Assembly: GCF_008386495.1 (NCBI RefSeq)
Contig: NZ_VTHJ01000051.1
Location: forward strand, 62,682-126,681
DNA: 64,000 nucleotides
DNA from: Streptomyces tailanensis
Lineage (GTDB): Bacteria; Actinomycetota; Actinomycetes; Streptomycetales; Streptomycetaceae
Direction of reading: 5' to 3'
Made by a program: the position numbers and the translations under genes. The notes beneath the pieces are model-generated. The model did no database searches and was not told where the DNA came from. It saw nothing but the letters and a program-made list of their open reading frames with translations. Within the stretch, counting starts at the first letter, position 1. Each line of letters begins with the position of its first letter. Positions 35,232 to 43,424 of the stretch are shown piece after piece.

Positions 35232-36128
35232 TCAGTGACCGCGCTGGGCCAGCGCGATGGCTGGTGTGGCTGCCCGCCGGAGGGCGTCGCGCAGCTCGCT
35301 CATCGTCGGCCGGTCCTCCGGTGCTTGGGCGAGCGCTGCGGCGATCACCGATTGGAGGGTGGCAGGGGCGGTGTCGAGCTGGGAGTGGCCGTGCCGAGGG
35401 ATGTCAGCACACACAAAGCGGTAGACCAGGACCCCGAGGCTGAAGACGTCGGCGGCGGGGGTGGCGTGGTCGTAGGAGGCCGAGTACTCCGGCGGCCAGT
35501 GGACCTCCGGGCTGCGCCTGGCCGGCCCGCGCGGAGTGTCGACGCGGCGGGAGGCTCCGAGGTCGGTGATCAGTCCTTGGCCGTCGTGTACGAGTACGTT
35601 CTCCTGGTAGACGTCGCGGTGCACGATCCCACGTTCGTGAAGGGTCCGCAGTCCTTCGGCGACGTCGGCCAGGATGCCCAGGCCTACGGCCACGTTCTCG
35701 CCGTGGCCAGCGGTGGCGGCTGCGAGTCTGGGCTGGAAGTTGCCGTCGGCGCAGTAGGGCATCGTGTACCAGTCGAACCGGTCGGTGCTGCCCTCCTCCA
35801 GCAGTGGCACGACGTGATCGGCGTTCGTGGCGGCCCGGGCGGCGTCGATCTCGTGGCGGAAGTCCTCCCGGGTCAGAGCACGTTCGGCCTCGGTCATTGC
35901 CGCGTACCAGTAGAACCCATAGGCAGCTCTGCGGTCGTCCTCGTCGAGTTCGGCCAGAACGTGATTGCCGCCGAAGCCGGCCTTGAGGACCACCGGAGCC
36001 GCACTGCCGTGGCTGACGAGCACCAAGGTGCTGGCTCGGGTGAACGAGATCAGGTCGTGCACGTCCCACTCGTCGGAACGGACCTGGTCGAGAACCCAGG
36101 AAGCGGGATGCAGCGGATGAAGTCGCAT
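35232..36128 (-). CDS. Eukaryotic-type Ser/Thr protein kinase in the RiPP-type operon
   Basis: A 298-residue single-domain kinase from ATG 36128, 11 bases after the P-loop kinase gene. Lys49 (PVVLKAG), HRDVYQEN at 170-177 with Asp172 and Asn177, and DLG at 189-191 in place of DFG are all present. A PPEY motif in the APE position and the C-lobe block DVFSLGVLVYRFV follow. The glycine loop is weak (VSHGSAAP). No membrane helix is seen. The precursor gene comes next. A kinase beside a Ser/Thr-rich peptide suggests phosphorylation of the peptide, possibly as a step to dehydration or as protection; this is inference. Confidence 0.82.
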   Translation of the reverse strand: MRLHPLHPASWVLDQVRSDEWDVHDLISFTRASTLVLVSHGSAAPVVLKAGFGGNHVLAELDEDDRRAAYGFYWYAAMTEAERALTREDFRHEIDAARAATNADHVVPLLEEGSTDRFDWYTMPYCADGNFQPRLAAATAGHGENVAVGLGILADVAEGLRTLHERGIVHRDVYQENVLVHDGQGLITDLGASRRVDTPRGPARRSPEVHWPPEYSASYDHATPAADVFSLGVLVYRFVCADIPRHGHSQLDTAPATLQSVIAAALAQAPEDRPTMSELRDALRRAATPAIALAQRGH

Positions 36129-36139
36129 GGGGTGGCTCC

Positions 36140-36784
36140 TCACGTTCGGGTCTCTTGCGGGACGGCTGCACGCAGCCGGTCCATGCAGGCGGCGACCAGC
36201 AGGTCGAGGTCGGGCTCGGTGGCACACGAATGCCGCAGCACGGGCAGACCTGTCGCTTCGGACCACGAGGTGGCGGCCACCTCGTACAGCTCGGCGAGCC
36301 GGGCCGCAGTCGGCAGGTCCTCGCCGAACCGGCGCGGCGTGGACCGGCGGGACAGCCGGGTACGGCAGAGCTCGGGTGGGGTGTTCAGCAGCACGGTCAG
36401 CTCGGCCCGGGCCGCCCTCACATCGGCCAACTCCCGTACGAAGTCGGCGACAGGCCGATCGTGCAGGACAGCGAGTAGGCACGCCGTCGACAAGGTGAGT
36501 CTGTCGGCGATCAGCGGCCCGACGGACCTGGCCGGGACGAGATTGTGGCGGGCATGGAGCTCCAGATCGTGGCGGACGGCGGCCACCGCACGGTCGCTGT
36601 CCTGTGCCGGGTGACCGGCGCGCAGCCCGATGATGGTCCGGGTCGACTCCAGCGACAGCCATGAGAACTGGCCGATATGGCCGACCTTGATGCCCTCGGC
36701 CGCGGCCGAGGCCAGGAGCCGGTCACGCAACGTGCTCTTCCCCGCTCCGGCGATGCCTTCCAGGGCGAGTAACACGAGGCTCAC
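36140..36784 (-). CDS. P-loop kinase, thymidylate-kinase-like
   Basis: A 214-residue protein from GTG 36784, overlapping the oxygenase stop (GTGA). Walker A GIAGAGKS lies at residues 10-17, and a DR(L/H)-type motif (LIADRLTLSTACLLA) and LID-like RLSRRSTPRRFGEDL follow as in dTMP kinase and related small-molecule kinases. The substrate is unknown. Its presence between an oxygenase and a protein kinase in one coupled operon suggests it modifies a pathway intermediate or the peptide. Confidence 0.75.
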   Translation of the reverse strand: MSLVLLALEGIAGAGKSTLRDRLLASAAAEGIKVGHIGQFSWLSLESTRTIIGLRAGHPAQDSDRAVAAVRHDLELHARHNLVPARSVGPLIADRLTLSTACLLAVLHDRPVADFVRELADVRAARAELTVLLNTPPELCRTRLSRRSTPRRFGEDLPTAARLAELYEVAATSWSEATGLPVLRHSCATEPDLDLLVAACMDRLRAAVPQETRT

Positions 36785-37509
36785 TCCTCGGGCTTCTCAG
36801 CGATCAGCCAGCTGATGAACTTCGAGACCCGGCCGCGGGTCACCGGCTCGGTTCCGTGAGTGAGCTGGGAGCCGTAGAGCAGCGCGGCACCGGGCGCGGG
36901 GCTCACGTTCCACCGGGTGCGAGGCATCGCCGTGAACCAGTCGGCGGAGTGGTCGGCTCCGTCGTGGGCCAGCCACATGCCATCCGCGTAGCCGTCTCTC
37001 CCACCCTCCAGGCGGGTGCTCCACAGAAGGTCGCTGGAGCAACTCTCGACGTAGAACGCTCCGCCGGCCTCCGCCTCGCTGATCACGACGCTGATTCCGG
37101 CGATCTGCCGCGGCCAGGCAAGTGGGTCGGGGGCGATGCCGTCGAGGTGGCCGGTGATGTGCTGGCCGGGTCCGTATTCGACGTATGTCCAGGGGCGGCA
37201 GGTGGTGATCGACGGCATGACACGCGACAGCGCCGGGCGGGCGCGGTCGAAGGCGTGCTGCAGCAGCTTCTCGGCCTCGCCGGGTATCTGGCGGACCTCC
37301 ACCCGACCGGCCGGTTCGTACACGGCCATCGCCTGCTCGGGGGAGTGGCCGGGGATTTCGTGGATGGAGGTGATCCGCCCCGAGCCGAACTGGGCAGGTC
37401 CTTGCTCTGCGAGGAAGCCGCTCATCACCGTGGCGAGGCGCGCTCGCTCGTCGGCGTCGAGGAACCCCTCGACGCTGCCGACCGTGACGGTCTCGGCTAT
37501 GTGGATCAC
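36781..37509 (-). CDS. 2-oxoglutarate/Fe(II) oxygenase, prolyl-hydroxylase type
   Basis: A 242-residue protein from GTG 37509, overlapping the preceding stop. The cupin-type metal triad is visible: His121 and Asp123 in TGHLDG and His218 in LTHGTEP, with the 2-oxoglutarate-binding Arg at 225 or 227 (TRGRVSKF). GGAFYVES and PAPGAALLYGSQLTHG are the usual strand blocks before the distal His. It should use O2, Fe(II) and 2-oxoglutarate to hydroxylate a peptide or small molecule. With the HExxH protein, the operon may carry two hydroxylases. Confidence 0.85.
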   Translation of the reverse strand: MIHIAETVTVGSVEGFLDADERARLATVMSGFLAEQGPAQFGSGRITSIHEIPGHSPEQAMAVYEPAGRVEVRQIPGEAEKLLQHAFDRARPALSRVMPSITTCRPWTYVEYGPGQHITGHLDGIAPDPLAWPRQIAGISVVISEAEAGGAFYVESCSSDLLWSTRLEGGRDGYADGMWLAHDGADHSADWFTAMPRTRWNVSPAPGAALLYGSQLTHGTEPVTRGRVSKFISWLIAEKPEE

Positions 37510-38147
37510 GTGCTGGTCCTCCTCGTGTCGAGCACACGGCGGACGTCGTCCAGGCCGGTGCAGTGGTTGAGCCAACTGACCACGGGCTGGTGGGTGGTCA
37601 CGGTCGGGTCGGCCCATAGGGCCAGGAGCTCGCCGGTCAGCGGCAGCTGCTCCGGGCCAGGCAACGCCTCCCGCATGGCCAGGACCTCGGCGAACCCATC
37701 CAGCGCGGGGCACGGGGCGTCGTGCTGAGCGGCGAAGACCCGCCCGAGTCTGACGGCCGCCGCGTCCCCACAGACGCGTGGGAGCGTTTCCGTGGCGTCT
37801 GTTTGCCGGTATCCACGCCACTCGCTCTGAGCCCATCCGGCTGCCACGGCCGCGGACGCCGAGGCGATGTAGCAGGTGGCGCAGCATGTTCCGGTAGCGC
37901 CGGGACAAAGCCGGTGGTGATCCGGGAGCGTGGCGGCGACGTCACCGAGGGCGGCCCAGGCCGAGTCGGGCATCAGCTCGTCGACGGTGCGGCGGAGCCT
38001 GAGCGCCGCGACGCCGTGGTTGCAGCACGCCGGACCTGGCTCCGGCGGCGGACCCGGCCGGAGTACGGGCTCGATGAACAGGGCGTGGAAGTACACGATC
38101 CGCCCCAGTAACTGGTGAACGGTCTGCGTGTCCGCAGCGCTGATCAC
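37506..38147 (-). CDS. Cys-containing hypothetical protein of the RiPP-type operon
   Basis: A 213-residue protein from GTG 38147, which overlaps the radical SAM stop (GTGA). The longer frame to 39143 is the antisense-frame shadow inside the radical SAM gene. It is helical, with two cysteine groups: ACCNHG near residue 48 and the close cluster GTCCATCYIASA near 95. These could bind zinc or an iron-sulfur cluster. There is no signal peptide or membrane helix. I do not recognise the family. Its coupling to the radical SAM gene suggests a partner or a substrate-handling role. Confidence 0.65.
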   Translation of the reverse strand: MISAADTQTVHQLLGRIVYFHALFIEPVLRPGPPPEPGPACCNHGVAALRLRRTVDELMPDSAWAALGDVAATLPDHHRLCPGATGTCCATCYIASASAAVAAGWAQSEWRGYRQTDATETLPRVCGDAAAVRLGRVFAAQHDAPCPALDGFAEVLAMREALPGPEQLPLTGELLALWADPTVTTHQPVVSWLNHCTGLDDVRRVLDTRRTST

Positions 38148-40033
38148 GCCAACACCCCCTCGACCGCGCCTGCGGCGGCCTGCGGTACCGGGCAGGAGCA
38201 TCCGCCTTGTGCCGTGGGCCGCTCGCCGCGCAACGCCTCCGCGACGACCGCGGTGGCCGCGTCCACGGTGTCGAAGTACGCCGACCAGTCGTGGCCGGGA
38301 GCCGGCAGCAGCGCCAGGTCCAACACGGGGGTTGTCCGGCCCGTGGACTCGCACGTCAGTTCGGCGCGCCCGATGGTCACGCGCACCGTCGGCGGTAGAA
38401 CAGTGGCAACCACGGTGACCGCCCGGCACAAAGCGGCGGCGGTCGCGGCGTACTCGGCCGGGGTACGTGGGAGAACGCCGACCCGGCGCTCGGCGGGCCG
38501 CAGTTCCAGGCCGGTGTACGAGTGTCCCTCGCAGCTGTCGTACGTGACCAGCTGCCAGTCCCGGGTGACGGCATCGACCAGGGGCCGCACCCCCGGTTCG
38601 ATCGCCTCGTGCCACTGGGGATGGCCCGGGTCCAGATCGTCCGCCTCGTGGACGCCGGGCAGGCCGACGGTGTTGATGTTGCCGTGCGCGCTGGTGTGGA
38701 TACGTACTGAGGGCCTGAACGAGTCGGCCTGGTTCCATCGGGCGAGGAAGGCGCTGATGTCGCGCATGCTGTTCGGCGTACGGGGGCGCCAGCGCGCTGT
38801 GCGGCACCAGACACCTGTCGGGTGCGCGGGTTGGGCGAGTAGCGCTGCGATGCCGTCGATCATTCGCATCCGGTAGTCGCAGTAGGCTTCCTGATCCCCG
38901 GCCAGGTCGTAGCGCCACCGTGTGGCGACGCATCCGCCGCCGCACGTCGACCGGTAGTCGCAGGTGACGCACTTCTCCATCAGGGCCTTGCCCTGGTTCA
39001 GCAGGTTCGAGCGCTGCTGGTACCTGACGACGTCGGATTCGACCGAGTTCTCGTCGAGAGAGGTGAGTCGGGCCTGCGGCCACGGAAGTTCGTCGCAACT
39101 GCCGAGCCGACCGTCGGGATACAGAGTGAAGACGTGGTCGCACTTCATGTCGGAGAAGTGGCAGAAGCCGGAGCCCAGCCCGCGCAGCCGCCGGATGGTC
39201 GAGACTGCCGGTTCCAGCTTCACACGGCCGAAGTGACCGGCGCTGATCCAGTGGGCTGTCGCGGCAAGTACGAACTCCGCGTACTCGTGCGGCTTGATGG
39301 CCCAGCCGGGACCGTCTGCGTCGCCCACGGCGGCCTGCTGGAGAAGACGGCTCGTCGGTAGGCGGCGGCCCTTGACAGCGGTCGGTCGTCGCACCGCTGT
39401 GTCGAAGCAGGGAACGAAGCTGATCGCGTTCACCGCCTCGAAGCTGACCAGGTGGTCGAGGACGGCCTCGGCGCGACCGATTACGGCGGGCGTGACCGCC
39501 GCGATCACGCCCACCTTCCGCCCCCGACTTCCCAGCAGTCGCAGGGCGTCGGCGACGCGCGGGTAGACGGGCTTGCCGTCGTAGCCGACTCGCCAGGCGT
39601 TGCCCCGGGCGTCGCCGTCCAGGGAGATGCCGATCTGCAAGCGGGGGTACAGCGCGTCAAAGAGGTCCAGCCATTGCTCGTCCAGCAGCACGCCGTTGGT
39701 CTGCATTGAGACGCGGACGATGTTGGGCAGTGCGGCGAGTTCCCGCAGGATGTCGGCGAGGTGGTCGCGGCCGGCGGTCAGCGGTTCCCCGCCGTGCAGT
39801 TCGACTGCGAGGGGGCGCCCCCGGAAGAGCTTGGCAAGCCGGTGCACCTGATCGGCGTCGATCCGGGCTCCTCCAGGGGCTTCCTTGCGTTTCTCGTAGC
39901 AGTACAGACAGTCGATGTCGCAGGTGTCACCGCGTAACTTCAGGATCACCGATACGGCGCTGGCGGTGTCCTCACTGTCGAGTCCGCGGTACAGCTGGGC
40001 GATCGGGTCGTGCTGTTCGGTGGTGTGGCGCAT
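38144..40033 (-). CDS. Radical SAM/SPASM peptide maturase with extra C-terminal domain
   Basis: A 629-residue enzyme from ATG 40033, with GGAGG upstream. The SAM-cluster motif CDIDCLYC has Cys38, Cys42 and Cys45, followed by ELHGGEPL and QTNGVLL. The SPASM-type auxiliary-cluster region (~290-385) has CHFSDMKCDHVF, RLGSCDELP, CVTCDYRSTCGGGC and a further Cys. This fits FxsB-like maturases that form carbon-carbon or other crosslinks in peptides. After ~residue 400 there are about 230 more residues with no recognised motif (SVRIHTSAHGNINTVGLPG, YDSCEGHSYTGLELRP) and a Cys-rich end (GGCSCPV). The extension is unusual and may bind peptide or carry a second activity. Confidence 0.85.
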   Translation of the reverse strand: MRHTTEQHDPIAQLYRGLDSEDTASAVSVILKLRGDTCDIDCLYCYEKRKEAPGGARIDADQVHRLAKLFRGRPLAVELHGGEPLTAGRDHLADILRELAALPNIVRVSMQTNGVLLDEQWLDLFDALYPRLQIGISLDGDARGNAWRVGYDGKPVYPRVADALRLLGSRGRKVGVIAAVTPAVIGRAEAVLDHLVSFEAVNAISFVPCFDTAVRRPTAVKGRRLPTSRLLQQAAVGDADGPGWAIKPHEYAEFVLAATAHWISAGHFGRVKLEPAVSTIRRLRGLGSGFCHFSDMKCDHVFTLYPDGRLGSCDELPWPQARLTSLDENSVESDVVRYQQRSNLLNQGKALMEKCVTCDYRSTCGGGCVATRWRYDLAGDQEAYCDYRMRMIDGIAALLAQPAHPTGVWCRTARWRPRTPNSMRDISAFLARWNQADSFRPSVRIHTSAHGNINTVGLPGVHEADDLDPGHPQWHEAIEPGVRPLVDAVTRDWQLVTYDSCEGHSYTGLELRPAERRVGVLPRTPAEYAATAAALCRAVTVVATVLPPTVRVTIGRAELTCESTGRTTPVLDLALLPAPGHDWSAYFDTVDAATAVVAEALRGERPTAQGGCSCPVPQAAAGAVEGVLA

Positions 40034-40067
40034 CGGCTGCCTCCTGGGTGGCCGAGACCGGAAGGGA

Positions 40068-40502
40068 TCAGTCGGACAGGCGTCCCAGCAGGGCCCCCTG
40101 GCCCGACTGGAGGATGTGGGCGGCCTCGAGCGGGACCCAGAAGCACTCGAAGTGCGTGGGCTCCTGTTCGCCGTCGTGGTCCTCCTGGCTGGCCCACCGC
40201 TCCGGTGTCGGCTCGGTGAGCTCCAGGTGGAAGACGTGGCGGCGCTGGATCTCGAACCGGTACGGACTGATGTCGTACTCGGTCTCGCCGAGCTTCCGTA
40301 CGATCTTGAAGTCCTTCAGGCCGGTCTCCTCGCGGGCCTCGCGCAGGGCCGCCGCTTCCGGCGTCTCGCCCTCACGAATGCTGCCGGCCGGAACCTGGAT
40401 GCCGACTTCCTCGTAGCTGTAGTCCGTGTGACGGAACACCAACAGCTTGCCGTCGCGTACGACGTAGCAGAGAACCTTGTCCTTGGTGACCTTCTCAGGC
40501 AT
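40068..40502 (-). CDS. Nudix hydrolase heading the RiPP-type operon
   Basis: A 144-residue protein from ATG 40502, behind a GAAGAGGGTG-like ribosome-binding site; the frame runs open to 40547 without support. The Nudix box is complete at residues 40-62 (GSIREGETPEAAALREAREE, then TGL), so it should hydrolyse a nucleoside diphosphate-linked substrate. It is the first gene of the minus-strand operon, ending 34 bases before the radical SAM start. The substrate is unknown. Confidence 0.8.
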   Translation of the reverse strand: MPEKVTKDKVLCYVVRDGKLLVFRHTDYSYEEVGIQVPAGSIREGETPEAAALREAREETGLKDFKIVRKLGETEYDISPYRFEIQRRHVFHLELTEPTPERWASQEDHDGEQEPTHFECFWVPLEAAHILQSGQGALLGRLSD

Positions 40503-40760
40503 GGGAACACCCTCTTCAACTCGTTGGAACCGGGCGTGATCACGCAACGCCCGAGGTCATGGCACACGGGCGTGTGACCGCCGGGCGGCGGTCACTCGGT
40601 ACCTCGTGCGCGGACCCTGAGTCTAGATCTTGTGACTGGACGTCACGGCGCTCCCGAACCAGTCGAACTCGCGTGCTCTGTACGGGAGTTGGGGCGCGAA
40701 CCTGACCGCTCGGGGCGGTGGCTATGAGGAGAGCCTTCCAGCTCCGTACTGGCGCTGCGC

Positions 40761-40773
40761 GGACAGGTTGTCC
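40761..40773. promoter_or_regulatory. GGACAG-type palindrome, copy 2
   Basis: GGACAGGTTGTCC has 5-bp arms around GGT and extends to GC on the left and GC on the right (7-bp arms). It is followed by AGG, a T-rich patch and GTGAACTCT, much like copy 3 about 200 bases on. Confidence 0.5.
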
Positions 40774-40963
40774 GCAGGAATTTTTGGTGAACTCTGCTTA
40801 TTCAAAACTGAGTTGTGGTATTGGCTCGGCGCATACTGCTGCTGGTTCGTCGTTCAGGAAGGGGTGTATCCGTGGGTGTGGCCTTGGGGGGCGCAGGGGC
40901 ATGGGAGAGTGTCGAGCAGCCCGCCTGGTGGCCCGCGATGTCATCACGAGTGAGAAGCGGCGC

Positions 40964-40976
40964 GGACAGTTTGTCC
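40964..40976. promoter_or_regulatory. GGACAG-type palindrome, copy 3
   Basis: GGACAGTTTGTCC, 5-bp arms around GTT, lies 250 bases upstream of the XRE/TPR start. It is followed by ATAGG, a T/C-rich patch and GTGAGCTCTTGACG. The downstream context resembles copy 2, suggesting a duplicated promoter. Confidence 0.5.
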
Positions 40977-41226
40977 ATAGGTTCTTCTTTGTGAGCTCTT
41001 GACGGCAGAGCCTCAATGAGGTCCAGATTCTGGCCGGATTATCGTGCATTGCCCGCATTCGCTCCGACCCAAGAGGCTTTGCCGAGGTCCTGGATGTCGT
41101 ACCAGCAGGCTTCGCCCGCTGATCGCGGCGCTTCCGGCTCTGTTAACACTTGGCGACTGCGGTCGCGGTCCAAGGCCTTTTCCGTACCCTGATCCGAGTG
41201 CTCCATCGCGAAGGGATGATCCACCG

Positions 41227-42465
41227 ATGAGTGAAAACCTGACGCTGGGAGACCGTCTCCGTATAGCTCGCAGGACACGGAAGCTGTCTGCCGCCCAACT
41301 GGCACAGAAGGTGGCGGTCTCCCCGAGTTACGTGCAGAAGCTGGAGTCGGGCGCGCGCAAGGCCTCACCCTCGCTGGTCCTGGCGCTCGCGAAGGCACTG
41401 CGCTTCGGTCCTGAGGTCCTGACCGGCCAGCCGTACTACGGTGAGCCCGAGGCCGAGGACGGTGTGCACGCTGTCATCCCCGAGCTGCGTCGCCTCCTGC
41501 TTTGCTATGACAGCCCCGACGACCTCGACATCGCTCCCCGTGCGCTTCCGGTACTCGCGTCGGAGGTCGACCAGGTGGCCGCCCTGCGCCGCGACGCCCG
41601 GTACGCGCCCATGGGCCCCCTGCTGCCGCCGATCATCACCGAGCTGACGCATGTGGCCCTCGGCGGCGGCAACGGTGACCGTAGTAAGGCGTTCTGGCAC
41701 CTGGCGCGCGCCTACCGTGCCGTGAACTCCCTGGCCCACAAGATGGGTCACCATGACCTCTCGAACACGGCGCTGGAGCGCGTCCGCTGGGCGGCCAACC
41801 ACTCCGGCGACCCCCTGATGCAGTTCACGGCCGGCTACCTCGTCGCAGGAGCGATGCTTCGCCAGGGCGCGTACTCGCCGGCCCGTCGAAAGCTCCTCGC
41901 GCTGCGGACCGAGCTGGAGCGGCTCCAGCCGGAACGCTCCTTCACGGAGGACGCGCTGGCGGTCGACGGTGCGCTGCTGCTGAAGCTGGCAGTCCTCGAA
42001 GCGCGTGAGAACAACTCCGACCGTGCCGACGCGTACCTGCGGGAGGCCGAGCAGGTCGCGCGTATGGCGGGAAACCGGGACTCCCTGGCGTACGAGATGT
42101 CGTTCGGGCCGACAAACATCCGCATCCATGAGGTGCACGCGATGATCGATATGGGCGATAGCGAGCAGGCTCTCGCCCGCCTCACCGAATGGTCGCCGGT
42201 CTCCGGTGGCGAGTGGGCGCCGCCCAGTACGACCGTCGGCGAGCGGTCGAGCCACCACTTCATCGACGTGGCCTCCGCGAAGCTCGCCTCGGGTGACCGG
42301 GACGGTGCCTTCGCGGATCTCAAGCGCGCTCGGAAGGTCGCGCCCAACCACACGCGGTTCCATCCGTCCGTTCGTGAGACCACCGCTGCGCTGCTCAGGA
42401 TGGACGCGCACCCGTCCAACGAGCTTTCGGCCTTTGGTAGTTGGACGGGCGTTAGCACAACCTGA
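41227..42465 (+). CDS. XRE-family regulator with TPR-like C-terminal domain
   Basis: A 412-residue protein from ATG 41227, with an AAGGGA ribosome-binding site. The helix-turn-helix occupies residues ~5-62 (LGDRLRIARRTRKLSAAQLA, then VSPSYVQKLESGARKASPSL). The rest is all-helical with TPR-like pairs (RSKAFWHLARAYRAVNSLAH, SDRADAYLREAEQVARMAGN, ASGDRDGAFADLKRARKVAP). Such XRE/TPR regulators are typical of Streptomyces and may sense a peptide or partner through the repeats. Palindromes of the GGACAG type lie on both sides of it, so it is the leading candidate for the protein that binds them. Confidence 0.85.
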   Translation: MSENLTLGDRLRIARRTRKLSAAQLAQKVAVSPSYVQKLESGARKASPSLVLALAKALRFGPEVLTGQPYYGEPEAEDGVHAVIPELRRLLLCYDSPDDLDIAPRALPVLASEVDQVAALRRDARYAPMGPLLPPIITELTHVALGGGNGDRSKAFWHLARAYRAVNSLAHKMGHHDLSNTALERVRWAANHSGDPLMQFTAGYLVAGAMLRQGAYSPARRKLLALRTELERLQPERSFTEDALAVDGALLLKLAVLEARENNSDRADAYLREAEQVARMAGNRDSLAYEMSFGPTNIRIHEVHAMIDMGDSEQALARLTEWSPVSGGEWAPPSTTVGERSSHHFIDVASAKLASGDRDGAFADLKRARKVAPNHTRFHPSVRETTAALLRMDAHPSNELSAFGSWTGVSTT

Positions 42466-42499
42466 GGTTGTGTCAAGGGCTTTGGTGAGCGGAGCCCAC

Positions 42500-42512
42500 G
42501 GACAGACTGTCC
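42500..42512. promoter_or_regulatory. GGACAG-type palindrome, copy 4
   Basis: GGACAGACTGTCC, identical to copy 1, lies 62 bases upstream of the next gene. ACCTTG (42522-42527) and TGGAA follow at the same spacing as in copy 1, arguing for a shared promoter architecture. Confidence 0.6.
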
Positions 42513-42574
42513 GCGCAGGACACCTTGCTGAATGGAATGGTCTCTTCACACACAGTGGTGAGGAGGCCATTTCC

Positions 42575-43015
42575 ATGTCCGACGACAATCCCGCAGCTCG
42601 CGCGATCCCGCCGCGCTGGATGCCCATCGGCGAGGAGCCGGAGCTGTGCTCGGCAGGCGAGTGGTGGGATGCCGTACGCGCCGTGGAGGCCGTGGGCCGG
42701 CGCGCGATCGAGATCCTTGGCGAAGGTGACGAACCGGTCGGCCCGGTGATCCTGGACCACGAGGGTCCGGAGCCCCGGCTGTACTTCCTGGTTCCCGTGG
42801 GCACCGCTGCCCGCTGGGAGGAGCCGGGGACCGTTGCGCTGGGACAGAAGTGCCACGTCGTCGTGCCGTCCGCGGAGAGCACGACGCCTCCGGGGATGCA
42901 CTGGCACGTCTTCCCCCAAGGACCGCGATCGCTGACGCGGCCCGATGCTCTGCGCCGCGCGCTGAGCCAGGCTCGCCGGGAGTGGCGAGGGCCTGCGGAG
43001 GAAGCGGCCTCCTGA
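42575..43015 (+). CDS. Hypothetical protein, regulated by the palindrome
   Basis: A 146-residue protein from ATG 42575, with AGGAGG at 42561-42566. It begins MSDDNPAARAIPPRWMPIGE and includes GEWWDAVRAVEAVGRRAIEI and, later, MHWHVFPQGPRSLTRPDALR. It has the composition of conserved hypothetical proteins in Streptomyces integrative elements; some resemble fragments of bifunctional primase/polymerase-associated genes. I do not recognise a function. Its stop overlaps the next small gene (TGATG). Confidence 0.65.
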   Translation: MSDDNPAARAIPPRWMPIGEEPELCSAGEWWDAVRAVEAVGRRAIEILGEGDEPVGPVILDHEGPEPRLYFLVPVGTAARWEEPGTVALGQKCHVVVPSAESTTPPGMHWHVFPQGPRSLTRPDALRRALSQARREWRGPAEEAAS

Positions 43016-43209
43016 TGGCTCTGAGTATCTCCTTTGTGCTGTTGCTCGGCATCGTCGTGGTCGTTCTCATCCGCAGCAAATCCGTGAATTCCGGACCCGC
43101 GATCGTCTGCGTGCTCTTCGGGTTCTTGCTGTCGAGCACGTCCATGGCCCCGAGCATCAACCGGTTCATGACCGGTATCGCCAACATGATTGGCCAGATT
43201 CGCTTCTAG
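43015..43209 (+). CDS. Small two-span membrane protein
   Basis: A 64-residue protein from ATG 43015, overlapping the preceding stop. It consists of two hydrophobic helices (ISFVLLLGIVVVVLI and SGPAIVCVLFGFLLSSTSM) joined by a short basic turn, with an amphipathic end. Small proteins of this type occur in actinobacterial integrative and conjugative elements, often near transfer or replication genes. No such genes are present here, so this pair may be a remnant of a larger element. Function unknown. Confidence 0.65.
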   Translation: MALSISFVLLLGIVVVVLIRSKSVNSGPAIVCVLFGFLLSSTSMAPSINRFMTGIANMIGQIRF

Positions 43210-43310
43210 GGAGCCCGACTCCGCTTCCGACTTCCCTTTTCCCCGCTCGGCCGACGGTCCGCCCCATTCACTTCGCGGCCCCTTCCCCCCAACCTGCCTG
43301 AGGCCCCCCG

Positions 43311-43424
43311 ATGACATTCACGTCCAGCTCTGAGCGCACGTCACCCCGCACAGTCCGCATGCACCGGACGAATGGAACCGATCCCGCTCGTCAGCGGCGC
43401 CTCGTCCGCGCCGAGGGGTTCTGA
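43311..43424 (+). CDS. Small 37-codon ORF coupled to the next gene
   Basis: ATG 43311 opens a frame of 37 codons (MTFTSSSERTSPRTVRMHRT and on) whose TGA at 43422-43424 overlaps the ATG of the next gene (TGATG). GAGG at about 43300 could be its ribosome-binding site. It is basic, with many Ser/Thr/Arg. The exact overlap favours real translation, perhaps mainly to couple initiation downstream. It is too short for composition to help. Confidence 0.4.
   Translation: MTFTSSSERTSPRTVRMHRTNGTDPARQRRLVRAEGF

Larger units (their letters stand above)
40503..41226. other. Regulatory gap between the RiPP-type operon and the XRE/TPR gene
   Basis: This 724-base stretch between divergent units holds two GGACAG-type palindromes (40761 and 40964). 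A weak 40-codon frame, GTG 40872 to 40994 (MGVALGGAGAWESVEQPAWW), has AGGAAGGGG upstream and may or may not be translated. TGTTAACA at about 41140 is a small palindrome near the XRE gene's likely promoter. Promoters for both directions must lie here. No RNA gene is seen. Confidence 0.5.

Noticed and set aside
37506..39143. 545-residue minus-strand frame
   Set aside because: The part beyond 38147 lies inside the radical SAM gene in another frame and is not protein-like. The real start is the overlapping GTG 38147.
41044..41226. N-terminal extension of the XRE/TPR regulator
   Set aside because: The extra residues are Pro/Arg-rich and lack a family match; MSENLTLGDRLR at 41227 is the natural start.
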